A stretch of DNA of 64,000 nucleotides from Thamnaconus septentrionalis. Its lineage: Eukaryota; Chordata; Actinopteri; Tetraodontiformes; Monacanthidae. Numbering within the stretch: position 1 is the stretch's first letter; each line of letters opens with the position of its first letter. A program made the translations under genes and the position numbers. The notes below the pieces were generated by a model. It saw only the letters and a list, made by a program, of their open reading frames with translations, was not told the origin of the DNA and did no database searches. Where the stretch lies: the NCBI GenBank assembly GCA_009823395.1, contig CM020515.1, positions 16,243,989 through 16,307,988 of the forward strand. The letters run 5' to 3'. Of this stretch, positions 11,763 to 21,185 are shown piece after piece.

Positions 11763-11857
11763 GGAAAACTGATGTTTTTTCTTTGTAAGATGTTTACATA
11801 ACCTTTTATTTTTCTCCAAACAGGCTCATGATGGTTCACGGCATATAATGAATAGGC

Positions 11858-11863
11858 AATAAA
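11858..11863 (+). terminator. elfn1: Poly(A) signal AATAAA, probable elfn1 3' end
   Basis: First canonical hexamer downstream of the stop codon outside the coding region. The expected cleavage point lies near 11875-11885. No strong GU-rich downstream element stands out, so use of this site is moderately supported. Confidence 0.5.
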
Positions 11864-13471
11864 CAAGCATCCGCCCTTTGTAATTATCCATATTTACATT
11901 CATTTACAATTTATCAAAGTTGGTTATTCAAAGGAGAAATGTAAAAAGGTTTATTCGACATAATTCAACAGTCCTGCACGGATATTTAAGACACACAGAC
12001 ATTTGGTTTATTCCAAATTCTTGTTTATTTATCATGTTATTTCCAAGTCCATTGAGTTTATGGGCCTGCGCCCGGAGAGTCTTTAAGTTTTGCCCGCCCA
12101 AAAAAATAGCAACTGCATTTTTCTGCAAACCGCTGAAACAAAACATGTTTTTTTTCTCTCCACTAAAAACTGCAATGTATCAATTAATCAGCACAGAATG
12201 AACCATTAGCTAGGCTGACAGATTGCAGCCTCCTCATTGGTCCACACAGATGCAATGTTTTATGAGAAGTGATATTTTTCATCAAGATTAATTTTGCCCA
12301 TCGGCGAAAAACTTTTTTTTCACCTCCTCTTTCACTGAGATATTTCAACGTTCTCTTCCAACCGGCCCCCCTTCAGGTCTCCAAAACGAAAAGTGGCCGG
12401 GAAAAAAAGAAAACAAATTTTGATGTGACGCTCCATCAAAATTATGCTGGATAAAGCCACAACTCCATTACGCTTGGCAAGAATCTGGTGCCGCTTTAAG
12501 CAAAAACACTATAGAGCAACTGCTGTGGATGACGAATGATGATCTACTTTTGGACGGAGGGCTTAAATATTTTATGAGTTTTACTCTGTAAGACTGCACA
12601 AACTATTCACCTCACTTCTTCTTCCTTTTGCTTTTTTTTTTTCTTTGAAGTTTTTAGTCAACTTCAATTTTAGTCAGGCCACATATTTTATGCGTTTAAA
12701 AAAATTAAACATAATCAGAGATGACTAATAAAGACTTAAATCCTGACAAATAAGAAACGGAGGCAGAGGAGACGATAGTGTGCCGAGGTCAGAACCGGGA
12801 CCTGATGGCAGCGCCGACCCCAGGGAATGAACTTATCCGGTGACATTTTTTCCATCAAGTCTTTCCTCTTTCCATTAGATGCCGGGCACTCAAGTATAAC
12901 TGCAGGCATTAGTTAGCCCATTTGTACGGTTTTCCCTTTTTTCTGTGTCATTGTGCTGCTTCCATTCCATGCAAGTGTGTCATGACGCCGTTATTATTCA
13001 TTGATGGGAAGTGAAGCATTCATGAGCCCCTGCGTGTTATGTAAGCACTTTACAAAGTGTAAACTTGGTTGCTCTGACTTAATATTTCAACCGCCTTAAG
13101 AATTTTTGGGATATGTGTACAAGTGTAAATTTCCTTTTTCTTTTTCTTCTTTTTTCCGGTTTGACTTCATTGTTGATACCGTTTGACAAGTCTCCTTTTG
13201 TTGTTACTTTTATAAAAAAGCATTTCAGTATTCCTTCCGAGAGCCGTCAGGTTTCTAGTTCATTTAGCTGTTTAGCGACATGTTTTTATACTGCATATTG
13301 TAGCACTTCTGTGTCTAATACCAGTTTAAAGTGTTGATTAAAAAAAACCTTTAGAGAGAGACAGTTGTTGTTCAAGTGCATCAAAAACAAACAAGAGCAC
13401 AAAAATGTGTTGTTTTTTTTCTATTTGATTTCTTAATACTATGTTATCTGCTTTCAGACAAAGTACTGTGA

Positions 13472-13477
13472 AATAAA
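13472..13477 (+). terminator. Second plus-strand AATAAA, possible distal poly(A) signal
   Basis: Hexamer in GAAATAAAGTAAAGG context, about 3.2 kb after the elfn1 stop. It could end a long elfn1 3' UTR isoform. An opposite-strand AATAAA lies only 36 bp further on. Confidence 0.3.
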
Positions 13478-13512
13478 GTAAAGGGTGCACATACGGCATC
13501 ATATTCAGTATC

Positions 13513-13518
13513 TTTATT
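13513..13518 (-). terminator. Minus-strand AATAAA (TTTATT on +), possible end of a convergent gene
   Basis: Reads AATAAA on the minus strand, within 40 bp of a plus-strand signal. Back-to-back signals of this type occur where two convergent genes end. In human the convergent neighbour downstream of ELFN1 is MAD1L1, but no exon of it was recognised in the next 50 kb, so the assignment stays open. Confidence 0.2.
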
Positions 13519-16419
13519 ATGACCGTGCGACTGTGCGTCTGTCATTGGCCGAAGATTCTCTCTGCCAGTGTTAGGTTGAAGTTTAAGTTCTCTGAACTTT
13601 TGAACCTCCGTTTGGAAAAATTAAAAAATAAAAAACCTGACTTTCAGTGAAGCAGCGCACGATGAAAGGCAGCCTCGTGGCGATGGGGCTGTGTGAGAAT
13701 GCACGTACGCTTCAACTCCTTACTCCACAGGCACAGACAGTTGAGTAATCTTAAACCTTCTTATGGAGACATTCAGCGTTTGACACATTGTAGATCCAAA
13801 ACGTTCCCAAGCACGTCTGATCTTTTATTCCTCAGCCTGAGGTTGAAGGCTTTAGCTCTTTTATAATCAAAATATTACAATAAAAACTGACATCTAAGTT
13901 TTCAACTTGCAGTGCGCAAGGCGTCAGAGGTCATGCAACAGTGCAGCCACACACACTGCAGAGCTCCGCCCTCTTCATGAAGTCACACAGTCCGAAAGCT
14001 CTTTTTCGTTCTCTATATAAAAATTAGTTCAGACCCCTTAGCAGAATCAGAATAATATCATTACAAATTCCATGTGTTCCCCTCCTGTTCTCTCTGGAGG
14101 CATGAGGCGAGCGCTGGAACAGCCTCAGGGCCTAGTGATTAACTGAGGTGAGTAAACAAGCTCGGGTTGGGCTGTAGCCCGGTCGAAGCCGCAGGGGCAG
14201 GTGAGGCTCGGCGTGTTTGTTCGCCGCAGGTCCGACTGCCTGACTGTTGGTGTCCTCGAAAGGCCAAAAATCAGATATATCTGGAAGGTACAGATGCTGC
14301 AGATGCACAACTTCTAATTCAAGTCCAGCATGTGGCTCGCCGCTGCGCTGAGTCATCAGCGCTGCTGACGCACATGTACTTTATATATATTTTTTTTTTT
14401 TTTAAAAAAATGCTGCCCATCCAGTGAAATTTGCTCCCCGCTTGCATGCGTGCTCGCCTCCCTCTAGGGGATGGGAGGGGGAAACACGTGGAAGCTGTTA
14501 ACTTATTATTACACACATCGCTGCACAAAAGAAGCTACTGTTAAAGCAGATGTTGTTTTTTTTTAAGAAGAAGAAGAGGAAACTCCTCCTTGAATCTTGC
14601 AGGACAAAAAAAATCAAATGCTTGGAAAGTTTCCATACATTCACTGTTGCTGCAATTGATTTTCTTATCAAAATCAATCAGCCTGTTAAAAGTAATTGAA
14701 AGTTCATAAAGAAAAATAATTTTCAGCCATATTCTTGTTTGTATACATTCACTCACACAGCACCAATGGCTGTTGGTCACCATGTTGAGGTTAGTGCGCC
14801 ACACGATGGCTCTGGTTCATTAAAACAGTATGCAAAATGACTGCAGATCCAGCTTTAAAAACAAAACAAAACAAACGTAATTCGTGCAACATTTGTGTGC
14901 GTCCATTTAAATGACTCACCGCTGTTTATTCAGGGTTTCGCTCGGCTCTAGACATTGAGACGACATGCAGGTGGTTAATGTGGAGGAAGCAAATTCATCT
15001 GAGCGGGACACTGAACACAAAACCAAGAAAAAAAAGAATGTCAGCGATATTAACGGAAGTCAAGGAAAGGCAGTTCACGAAGGGACAGTGTTTGTGGACG
15101 ATGGCAGCATCTCAGATAGTTCAATTACATTACAGGCTGCACAGGAAGTCGGGGAGATACATTTGGTGGATTATTTTTCTGTTGTAACGATGCTTCTTGG
15201 CAGTAAATCTTATGCTGCTGGACAGCCATTTCATTTCCCTTTTAAATGGCGCCGCATTGGGGAGGAAAAATGAGCAGCAGAGCTGAGTCTGCGTGCAGGT
15301 TGCCAGATCTCGCCCAAATATTCCAGTGCCAAATAGCTTACTCTGCTGCTGACTCTCGCTCGGTGGTGCTTTGGTGGACTGGATGACTGAAGTCTGGAGA
15401 ACGGGACAAACTGGCACTGGAACAATTCATTCCTTGAGCAAGTCGAGGAAGAAGAAGGACCAAACACAGCCACGGCAGCCAACCTGGCAACTCATCATCC
15501 TCCTCAGGCTGCTCACCAACCTGGCAACGGCGAGGTGTGGACCCCAGCCAGGCCGGTCCAGTCTTTCCACTCCCAGATTCGGCAGGCAATCCAGTTCTGC
15601 AGGGCCCAGCCTCACCAGTTTGGTCCCAGACTGTGGAGATATTTCCGCTGGTTGAACTGGGAGAACCAGAGGAGTCGACTGGTAGAGTGGAATAAGCTGT
15701 TTGGCCTTATCCAGAGAATTTTTGGGGGGCAAATTCTTCAAAATGGGTGTGACCCCACAGACTTGGCACTGCTGCTCATTAGTCAAGTGCAAGTTCCTTA
15801 CAAACGTTCCAGTATTCCAAAGAGGAAAGAGACAGCTGGGACGGACTGCAGCATCCCTGAGCAATAATAAAATAGCAATAGTGAGAATGAGAACTGATGA
15901 ATGGATGGACCATCATCATTGGTTACGACTAATTTTCATCATCATAAAGCCACAAATAGGCCTTTCGGTTCAATTTAAAAACAATAAAAATTGGTCTTTT
16001 GGACGGAGCCCTGCTGCCTGCCGCCTCCTCCACAAGGCAACGGAGACCCTTTATCCCAAGAAATGGCACACAAGGCGCAGTAATCAGCTGTCAGCAGAGC
16101 ATGACTAAGGCACCCAGTCCAAAGTATCCAAGAGGCAAAAAAAGGGGAGAAAAAAAATGGCCAAAAGTTCCCCAACTTGTGTCAAATTCAACGTCTAATT
16201 GGATACGGCTGATCAGCTCTGAGGAGCAGCGGTCGCCTCTGCAGTCGGCTCCTCAAAAGCCACAGAGATGGTTGGGGGGGGGGTTGTAGGTGTTATTAAG
16301 AGACTGGCTTTGCACAGTGATCACATGATACCACAGCCTTTCCACTAGTGGTTCCTGCTGCAGCTTCCTGACACAAACCGGACCCCCCGAAGAACAAACT
16401 TTCTCAAATGAATCTTTTG

Positions 16420-16905
16420 ATGTTTTGCACCGACGGGCGACGACGGCCCTTGATTTATCTGCACCTTCTCACTGACGGGGGGAGAACTTTTTGCTCATGT
16501 TAAAAGAGTATTTATGCGGACGGAGGATTCCGACGATCCCCTCCTCCACCTCCCAACCCCCCTAAAAAGGCAGCGGGACCGGCTCATTAATACGCGGTGC
16601 AGCGGCAGCAGAGATCGCCGAGCAGAACGAGCGAATGATCCTTCCGATGAACATCGTGCCGGGTGCGGGTCGCGCAGACCGCCCGTCACCGCCGACTGAC
16701 AGCGGAGGAGGGAGGAGGAAGTGCTGAGCACACTCGGCGCAGGGCGTCGGGAGACGACGGGCGGCTCATTACCAAAATGAATGCGGGGGAGCCAATCAAA
16801 GAGGCCTCATCGCACGCCAGGAAAGTGGGTGACGCGTTGCCCACACGGGGTCACGTGACTCGTGTTTGCCACCGGCGATAATGAGCCTGCCTCGTCTCCT
16901 TCCTC
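16420..16905. promoter_or_regulatory. CpG island-like block with CCAAT box and palindromic E-box
   Basis: CpG-dense DNA containing a CCAAT pentamer (16792-16796) and the palindrome TCACGTGA (16851-16858, the USF/TFE3-type E-box). This combination is common in vertebrate CpG-island promoters. No open frame in or beside it is convincing, so the transcript and its direction are unknown. It might drive an unannotated RNA or lie at an alternative promoter of a neighbouring gene. Confidence 0.35.
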
Positions 16906-16919
16906 GCATCTCTGGTCCT

Positions 16920-16976
16920 CGCCCCCCCGCCTCAAATCCCCACCCCCACCCCCCAACCCCCCATACCCCACCCCCG
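16920..16976 (-). repeat. C-rich tract, G-quadruplex-capable on the minus strand
   Basis: At least six runs of four to seven C separated by one to seven bases. The complementary strand therefore has far more than the four G-runs needed for a quadruplex. It directly abuts the CpG island. Confidence 0.7.
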
Positions 16977-17227
16977 TCCGCCCAAACAAAGGCTCCTCTG
17001 ATCGTGGCAGAGAACAAACGGAAAAAGAGGGCGAGTGAAGAGCAGCAGCAGCAGAAGGAGAAGAAGGAGAAGAGAAGGAGGAAAATCAATGGTTCCATAC
17101 TGGAGGAAGATGAAACGGCGTTAAGGCTTTAATTATGTCCCCCTTGTAGCTCATGAATGGATGTGCTTTGCACTCCAAAATGAGGTGAAGAACTTCCTGG
17201 TCCAGTAAGGACGGATCTGTTGTTATC

Positions 17228-17242
17228 CTTCTTCTTCTTCTT
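17228..17242 (+). repeat. (CTT)5 microsatellite
   Basis: Short perfect CTT array. Confidence 0.8.
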
Positions 17243-17474
17243 CTACCTGAGTTGAATGATTATTGTTTGCTGATACAAATACCCCCAAGGCTGAAACAGA
17301 GTGTTGACTCTGGCTGGCTGCAGGTGCACAACACCATCAGCAACACACAGGCTGGTTTAACACATGGGATATATTTTGTTTTTTGTCGTTGTCATTGTTT
17401 ATACAAATCCAATGTGACCCAGAAAAGTGATTGTAAACACTGTTGTGTGCATTCCAGGTCCCAAGAGTCATCAC

Positions 17475-17666
17475 TAGCTGCATTACCATTACCCCTACAA
17501 TTGCGCAAAACCTAAATATCACAAAAAGAAAAATGGTAATGGAAACACCTAAACTTGGAATAACCTCTCAAAAATGGCCAAAAGATTTTTGCAATTGATT
17601 TTTCTGTCGAAAATTTTTTGAAATATCGTTTTTATTTTGCGAAAAACTGTCATGGAAACGCAGCTA
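17475..17666 (-). mobile_element. Short inverted-repeat transposon-like element (MITE), copy A, near complete
   Basis: About 190 bp. The left end reads TAGCTGCATTACCATTACC and the right end reads CATGGAAACGCAGCTA, so the ends are imperfect inverted repeats of GCTGCGTTTCCATGAC. Both ends abut TA, compatible with a TA target-site duplication as in Tc1/mariner-type elements. The interior is AT-rich and has no frame. Its reverse complement aligns by eye with copy B at 24011-24182 over most of its length, including the shared stretch TTTAGGTTTTGCGCAATT. Confidence 0.6.
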
Positions 17667-19659
17667 TTGTCCGACTATACTGAGCCCCTAACAAACCTGG
17701 ACAAATTTGAACTCATATCATCATAATTCATTTTATTGGAATCTTGGAATTAATTACAATAGTAACACGCTAGCCGGAGACGCTTCGTTCGGCCACCGAG
17801 CTCTAATTGTCTTGCGGCTGCACATTTTCCCACTCACGCCTAAAGTCCCACACTAATTGTCAGACAGCAAATCGTATTCAAGCAGAGCTGTGCGGCGGCC
17901 GACTGGGCTCCTGTACTGCTGTCTCGTTACTTATTTTTTGTTCTTCCGTCCCCTGCTCAGTATGCGTGCACGCAAGTCAAGGTGACGACTTCCAGAGTCC
18001 AACAAACAGCAACAGAGAAAGAAAGAGGGGGGGGAGAAAACCCACCGCAGAGGTAAAACATTCTTGGAAAACACAGAATTTAAATCCATGTAAATTATCA
18101 TTGCAAATGTTTTATGACAAACGCTAATGTATTCTGGCTTGCTTTGCATAGATAAACAGGGGATGCAGCGGAGGGACTTTCTTTCCTCGCCGGCGCCGGA
18201 AACTTGCACCTAGTTTGTGCAGCGGAGTTTGTTGTCTGGAACAACCCCCCAGACGCCCCCACACACCCCCATACCCCCAACTCCCTGTTTCTGTTTGCGC
18301 CACTGGTGGCGAGCGGCCATGAGATTTCTTTAACGCAACGCTTTGTTTTGTTGTCCCCCAGCTGGGAATTCTCCACCGTCCTCTGCGTGGTTGGTGTCTC
18401 TAAAATGCTGCAATCAGACTCCCATGCTCCCCACCCCAACAACCCCCCCTGCCCCTTCTGATTGCCGAGGCACTTGTTGTTTCCTGGAAGAGGCTCTAAT
18501 GCAGACGACAGCCTCCTAATCTGTCCAGCAATCATAAAGTCTCTGCAAGCTGTCACTGATTGGCCCGGTAATTGTCACAGAGCCTGCATGGAAATGCACT
18601 CAGGCAGTAGTGGGGGAAAAGCGACTTAAAAAAACAACAGCAACCACTTGTGTCCAGCGGCATCCCATGCATGTGTATCCACAAAATATGTTTGCGAGCC
18701 AGTTTGATCAATCAAAGGGCTCTTCAAGATGTACATTACATTTCTAAAGGCCTCTCCAACCATCTCAGCATATTTTGCTGGTTGGAATTTAAAGAGTCCT
18801 TTCAGCTCCGGCAAGTCGAGCCATTAGCAGCATGAGTCATGAGTCATTTTGAACGGTCCTTTCTTCGTCTTTTTTTTTTTTTTTAAAGAATTGTTAGCTC
18901 TAAAATGCGAAGCCTTTGACATGTAAAATGGCTCTTTGCTGCCTGAGGAGAATGCAATTAGTCGCTAAATTCACGATATTTAGCGGCTCAGATTGCAGTG
19001 AAGCCACATTTCACAGAATTAGAAGAATTTGGTAAGAGTTCCCCGAGTGCCTTACGTCGGCCTTTTCTTTTCTCTTTTCTTTAATTCTTTTCTTTCAGCT
19101 TGTTGTCTTTTCACCGAAAGAACAATCCTCCATTTTCAGCGTTGGATTGACAGGATTAGGAAGGAAGGAAGGAAGGAAGGAAGCGTCGCCGTATTAATTC
19201 ATGCGTGTCCCACACAAACTGGTCCTGTTTACCCTCCGTTCTCTTTCAACACGCAAACCCCCGCACGAATCGCAGCGTGAAGGCAACGAGCACGCAGACA
19301 CGAGGAAGCGGAGGAGCTAATGAACATGAATGGAACATCTGCACCAAACAAAAGACTTTTTTTTTTTTGCTGCCATCTGATATGATGCTGAACTGTCAGG
19401 ATAAATAAGAGACTGAAAATAAAATTTAAATCACAATGACAAATAGACGCTGAACCTTTTCAAGCATATGCAAGGATAAAAAAAAACTTTAAAAACATCA
19501 AAGCAATAAAGAGCTACCTTTAGGAGAGAATTAGTATCAGCTAGTTAGCAAATATACTTCTAGCTACAGTGTTGCATTTTGATCAGGTATCAACATTGTG
19601 GAATGTGGTTGTGTTGTGGCTGATTCTTCACTGGCTTGCACAGCTTCCCACAAAATCAG
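17667..19659. other. Non-coding region with two conserved-looking blocks
   Basis: Contains a C-rich quadruplex-capable run (about 18244-18285 on the complementary strand) and two repeat-free blocks (about 18510-18585 with GATTGGCCCGGTAATTGTCA, and 18885-19015 with AATTAGTCGCTAAATT) that could be regulatory. A T-run lies at 18871-18884. No gene seen. Confidence 0.5.
19158..19183 (+). repeat. (AAGG)n microsatellite
   Basis: About six and a half perfect AAGG units. Confidence 0.9.
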
Positions 19660-20360
19660 ATATTTTTTTGTGCTTTTTGTCACACCGTGGTGAGATTTGT
19701 CTCGTCTTGTCTTGTTTTTTTAGGCCTGTCATTTCCTGTTTTATTTTGAAAAAAGAAACTAACTCCCCTCTCGTTTCAGAGCACTTGTGTCATGTGTCAT
19801 GTGTGTCTGCCCTGATTACTGATTGTCTTCACCTGTTCCTCATTACCCTCCATGTGCTAGTCTGCGTCTCCTCGGTCATTTCACCCGAGCTTGTTTCCAG
19901 TTCATGTCCTCAGTCACAACGATTGCTGGCGTGCATTTCGGCCAAGTGATTTTTTTTGTGGTGTTTTTGGAATTTACAGAGCTTAGTGTAGAAAGCCAGT
20001 CATAGTTTCTCTTCATAGCTGTTTTGTTTTCCCCGGAAGAGTAATTTTGATTTTGTGATTAAAGTTTAATGGTTTTAGTCAGCTTTATTCTTCCTGTCGG
20101 AGAGTTTTGTTTTTGTTGAATTTTCTCAGCTTTCGATCGTAAGCCTTTTTCATCCTCCTGGAGTTTTCGTTTAATACCTTTCAGAGTTTTGAGCCTTCTC
20201 TTCTGAGATCCAGGATAGGGCATCTTGGAATTTTCAGAGCCAGTTAATTTGTCACTCAGTTTAGAGGCCATTGGTGAATCCAGTAAATTCTGCTATCTGG
20301 AAGGTCTCTGCGTCTGAGTCCTGCCGTGAGTCCCTGCCTGACGCTTTTTGTAGTAAGCGC
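19660..20360 (+). mobile_element. Relic of a retroelement-like teleost repeat
   Basis: The stretch CCTGATTACTGATTGTC... followed by TTCACCTGTTCCTCATTA, later TTTTGATTTTGTGATTAAAG, and a final GTCCCTGCCTGACGC resemble the 3' part of a dispersed fish retroelement family that I know by wording only. Family name not assigned. The 70-residue minus-strand frame at 20059-20271 lies inside it and is therefore discounted. Confidence 0.4.
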
Positions 20361-21039
20361 AACAGGTACTGCATGTGGCCGTGTTAACAGGATGCTAACA
20401 GAAGTATGCCACTCAGAACGTGTGTCTTACGAATGAGCTCATTTCCCTCCTGTGCATCTCTCTCTGAGAAGCTCATTAGCTCGCTAGTTGAGTAGCACGG
20501 CGACCTCAGCAGGCATCGCCACCGAAAGCATCTGTGAGGGCCGCACTGAATAATGTGTTCCTGCAGAAAAACTAGTTTTGAAGGAGAACGCGTGAAAGGG
20601 AGACAAGTGATAATTTGGACAGAACCTCCTCTGCATTCTGTTTAAGAGCGGCGGCGGCGGCGCTGAATGCAGAATGAGGAGCATCAGAGCAGAGAATGCT
20701 GCGTTAGTCTGCTTTGTGAGTGAAATTAAGCCTTGTTTTTCATTGTACAACCTTGGCATGCGGGAGCAACTGCATTGTGCTGAAATGGCTCCCGTAGGTA
20801 GCTGTGCGCAAATTCATTACTACATGCCACTTGCAACCTGAACAAAGATCCCATCACATATTTTTTTGAGAGAGAGAGAAAGAAAAAAAAAAGCAATCTA
20901 CCAACCAGATGAGCTCCAAGAAATTATTCTGATGCAGAAATAAAGTAATGAAGCGGGACAAGATGACACATTTCAAAGGGATTCTTGTCACAATTTGTCT
21001 TCTCTTGGTGTTTGTGTGTTCTCAGTCTGTCTGAATGTG

Positions 21040-21185
21040 TTTCCTGGAGCCCCCGTCGTTTTCCTCCCACAGTCCAGAGACACGCAGGTCAGATGAAAGA
21101 AACTCGAAAATGCCTGTGGGTGTGAATAGAAGTGTGAATTTGTCTCCTTTTGCCAGTACGAATTGGCTGGTGACAGACAGCCGAT
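21040..21185 (+). mobile_element. Diverged teleost SINE-like repeat fragment
   Basis: TTTTCCTCCCACAGTCCAGA (21059 on), ACACGCAGGTCAGATG, then TGCCTGTGGGTGTGAATAGA and TGAATTTGTCTCC match the common fish repeat module with wording 'cctcccacagtccaaagacatgcaggtcag ... aggtgtgaatgtgagtgtgaatg'. This is the 3' part of the module whose tRNA-like front half appears at 37350-37440. Confidence 0.5.

Larger units (their letters stand above)
10242..11885 (+). other. elfn1: 3' untranslated region of elfn1
   Basis: Begins after the TAA at 10239-10241. The sequence is AT-rich, with several stretches of AU-rich character, poly(A)/poly(T) runs and a (TA)-rich microsatellite at about 11721-11762. It carries no convincing frame. 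The nearest canonical AATAAA is at 11858-11863, giving a UTR of about 1.6 kb. The end point is inferred from that signal only. A longer form reaching the signal at 13472 cannot be excluded. Confidence 0.6.
11886..16419. other. Non-coding region downstream of elfn1
   Basis: AT-rich to about 13.5 kb, then more mixed. Poly(T)/poly(A) runs occur at 12636-12651 and 14388-14409. No recognised gene. Four frames of 75-160 codons occur between 14.1 and 15.9 kb on both strands without recognisable domains; the most protein-like are discussed as findings. Confidence 0.5.

Noticed and set aside
20059..20271. Lysine-rich 70-codon minus frame
   Set aside because: Lies antisense within the retroelement-like repeat.
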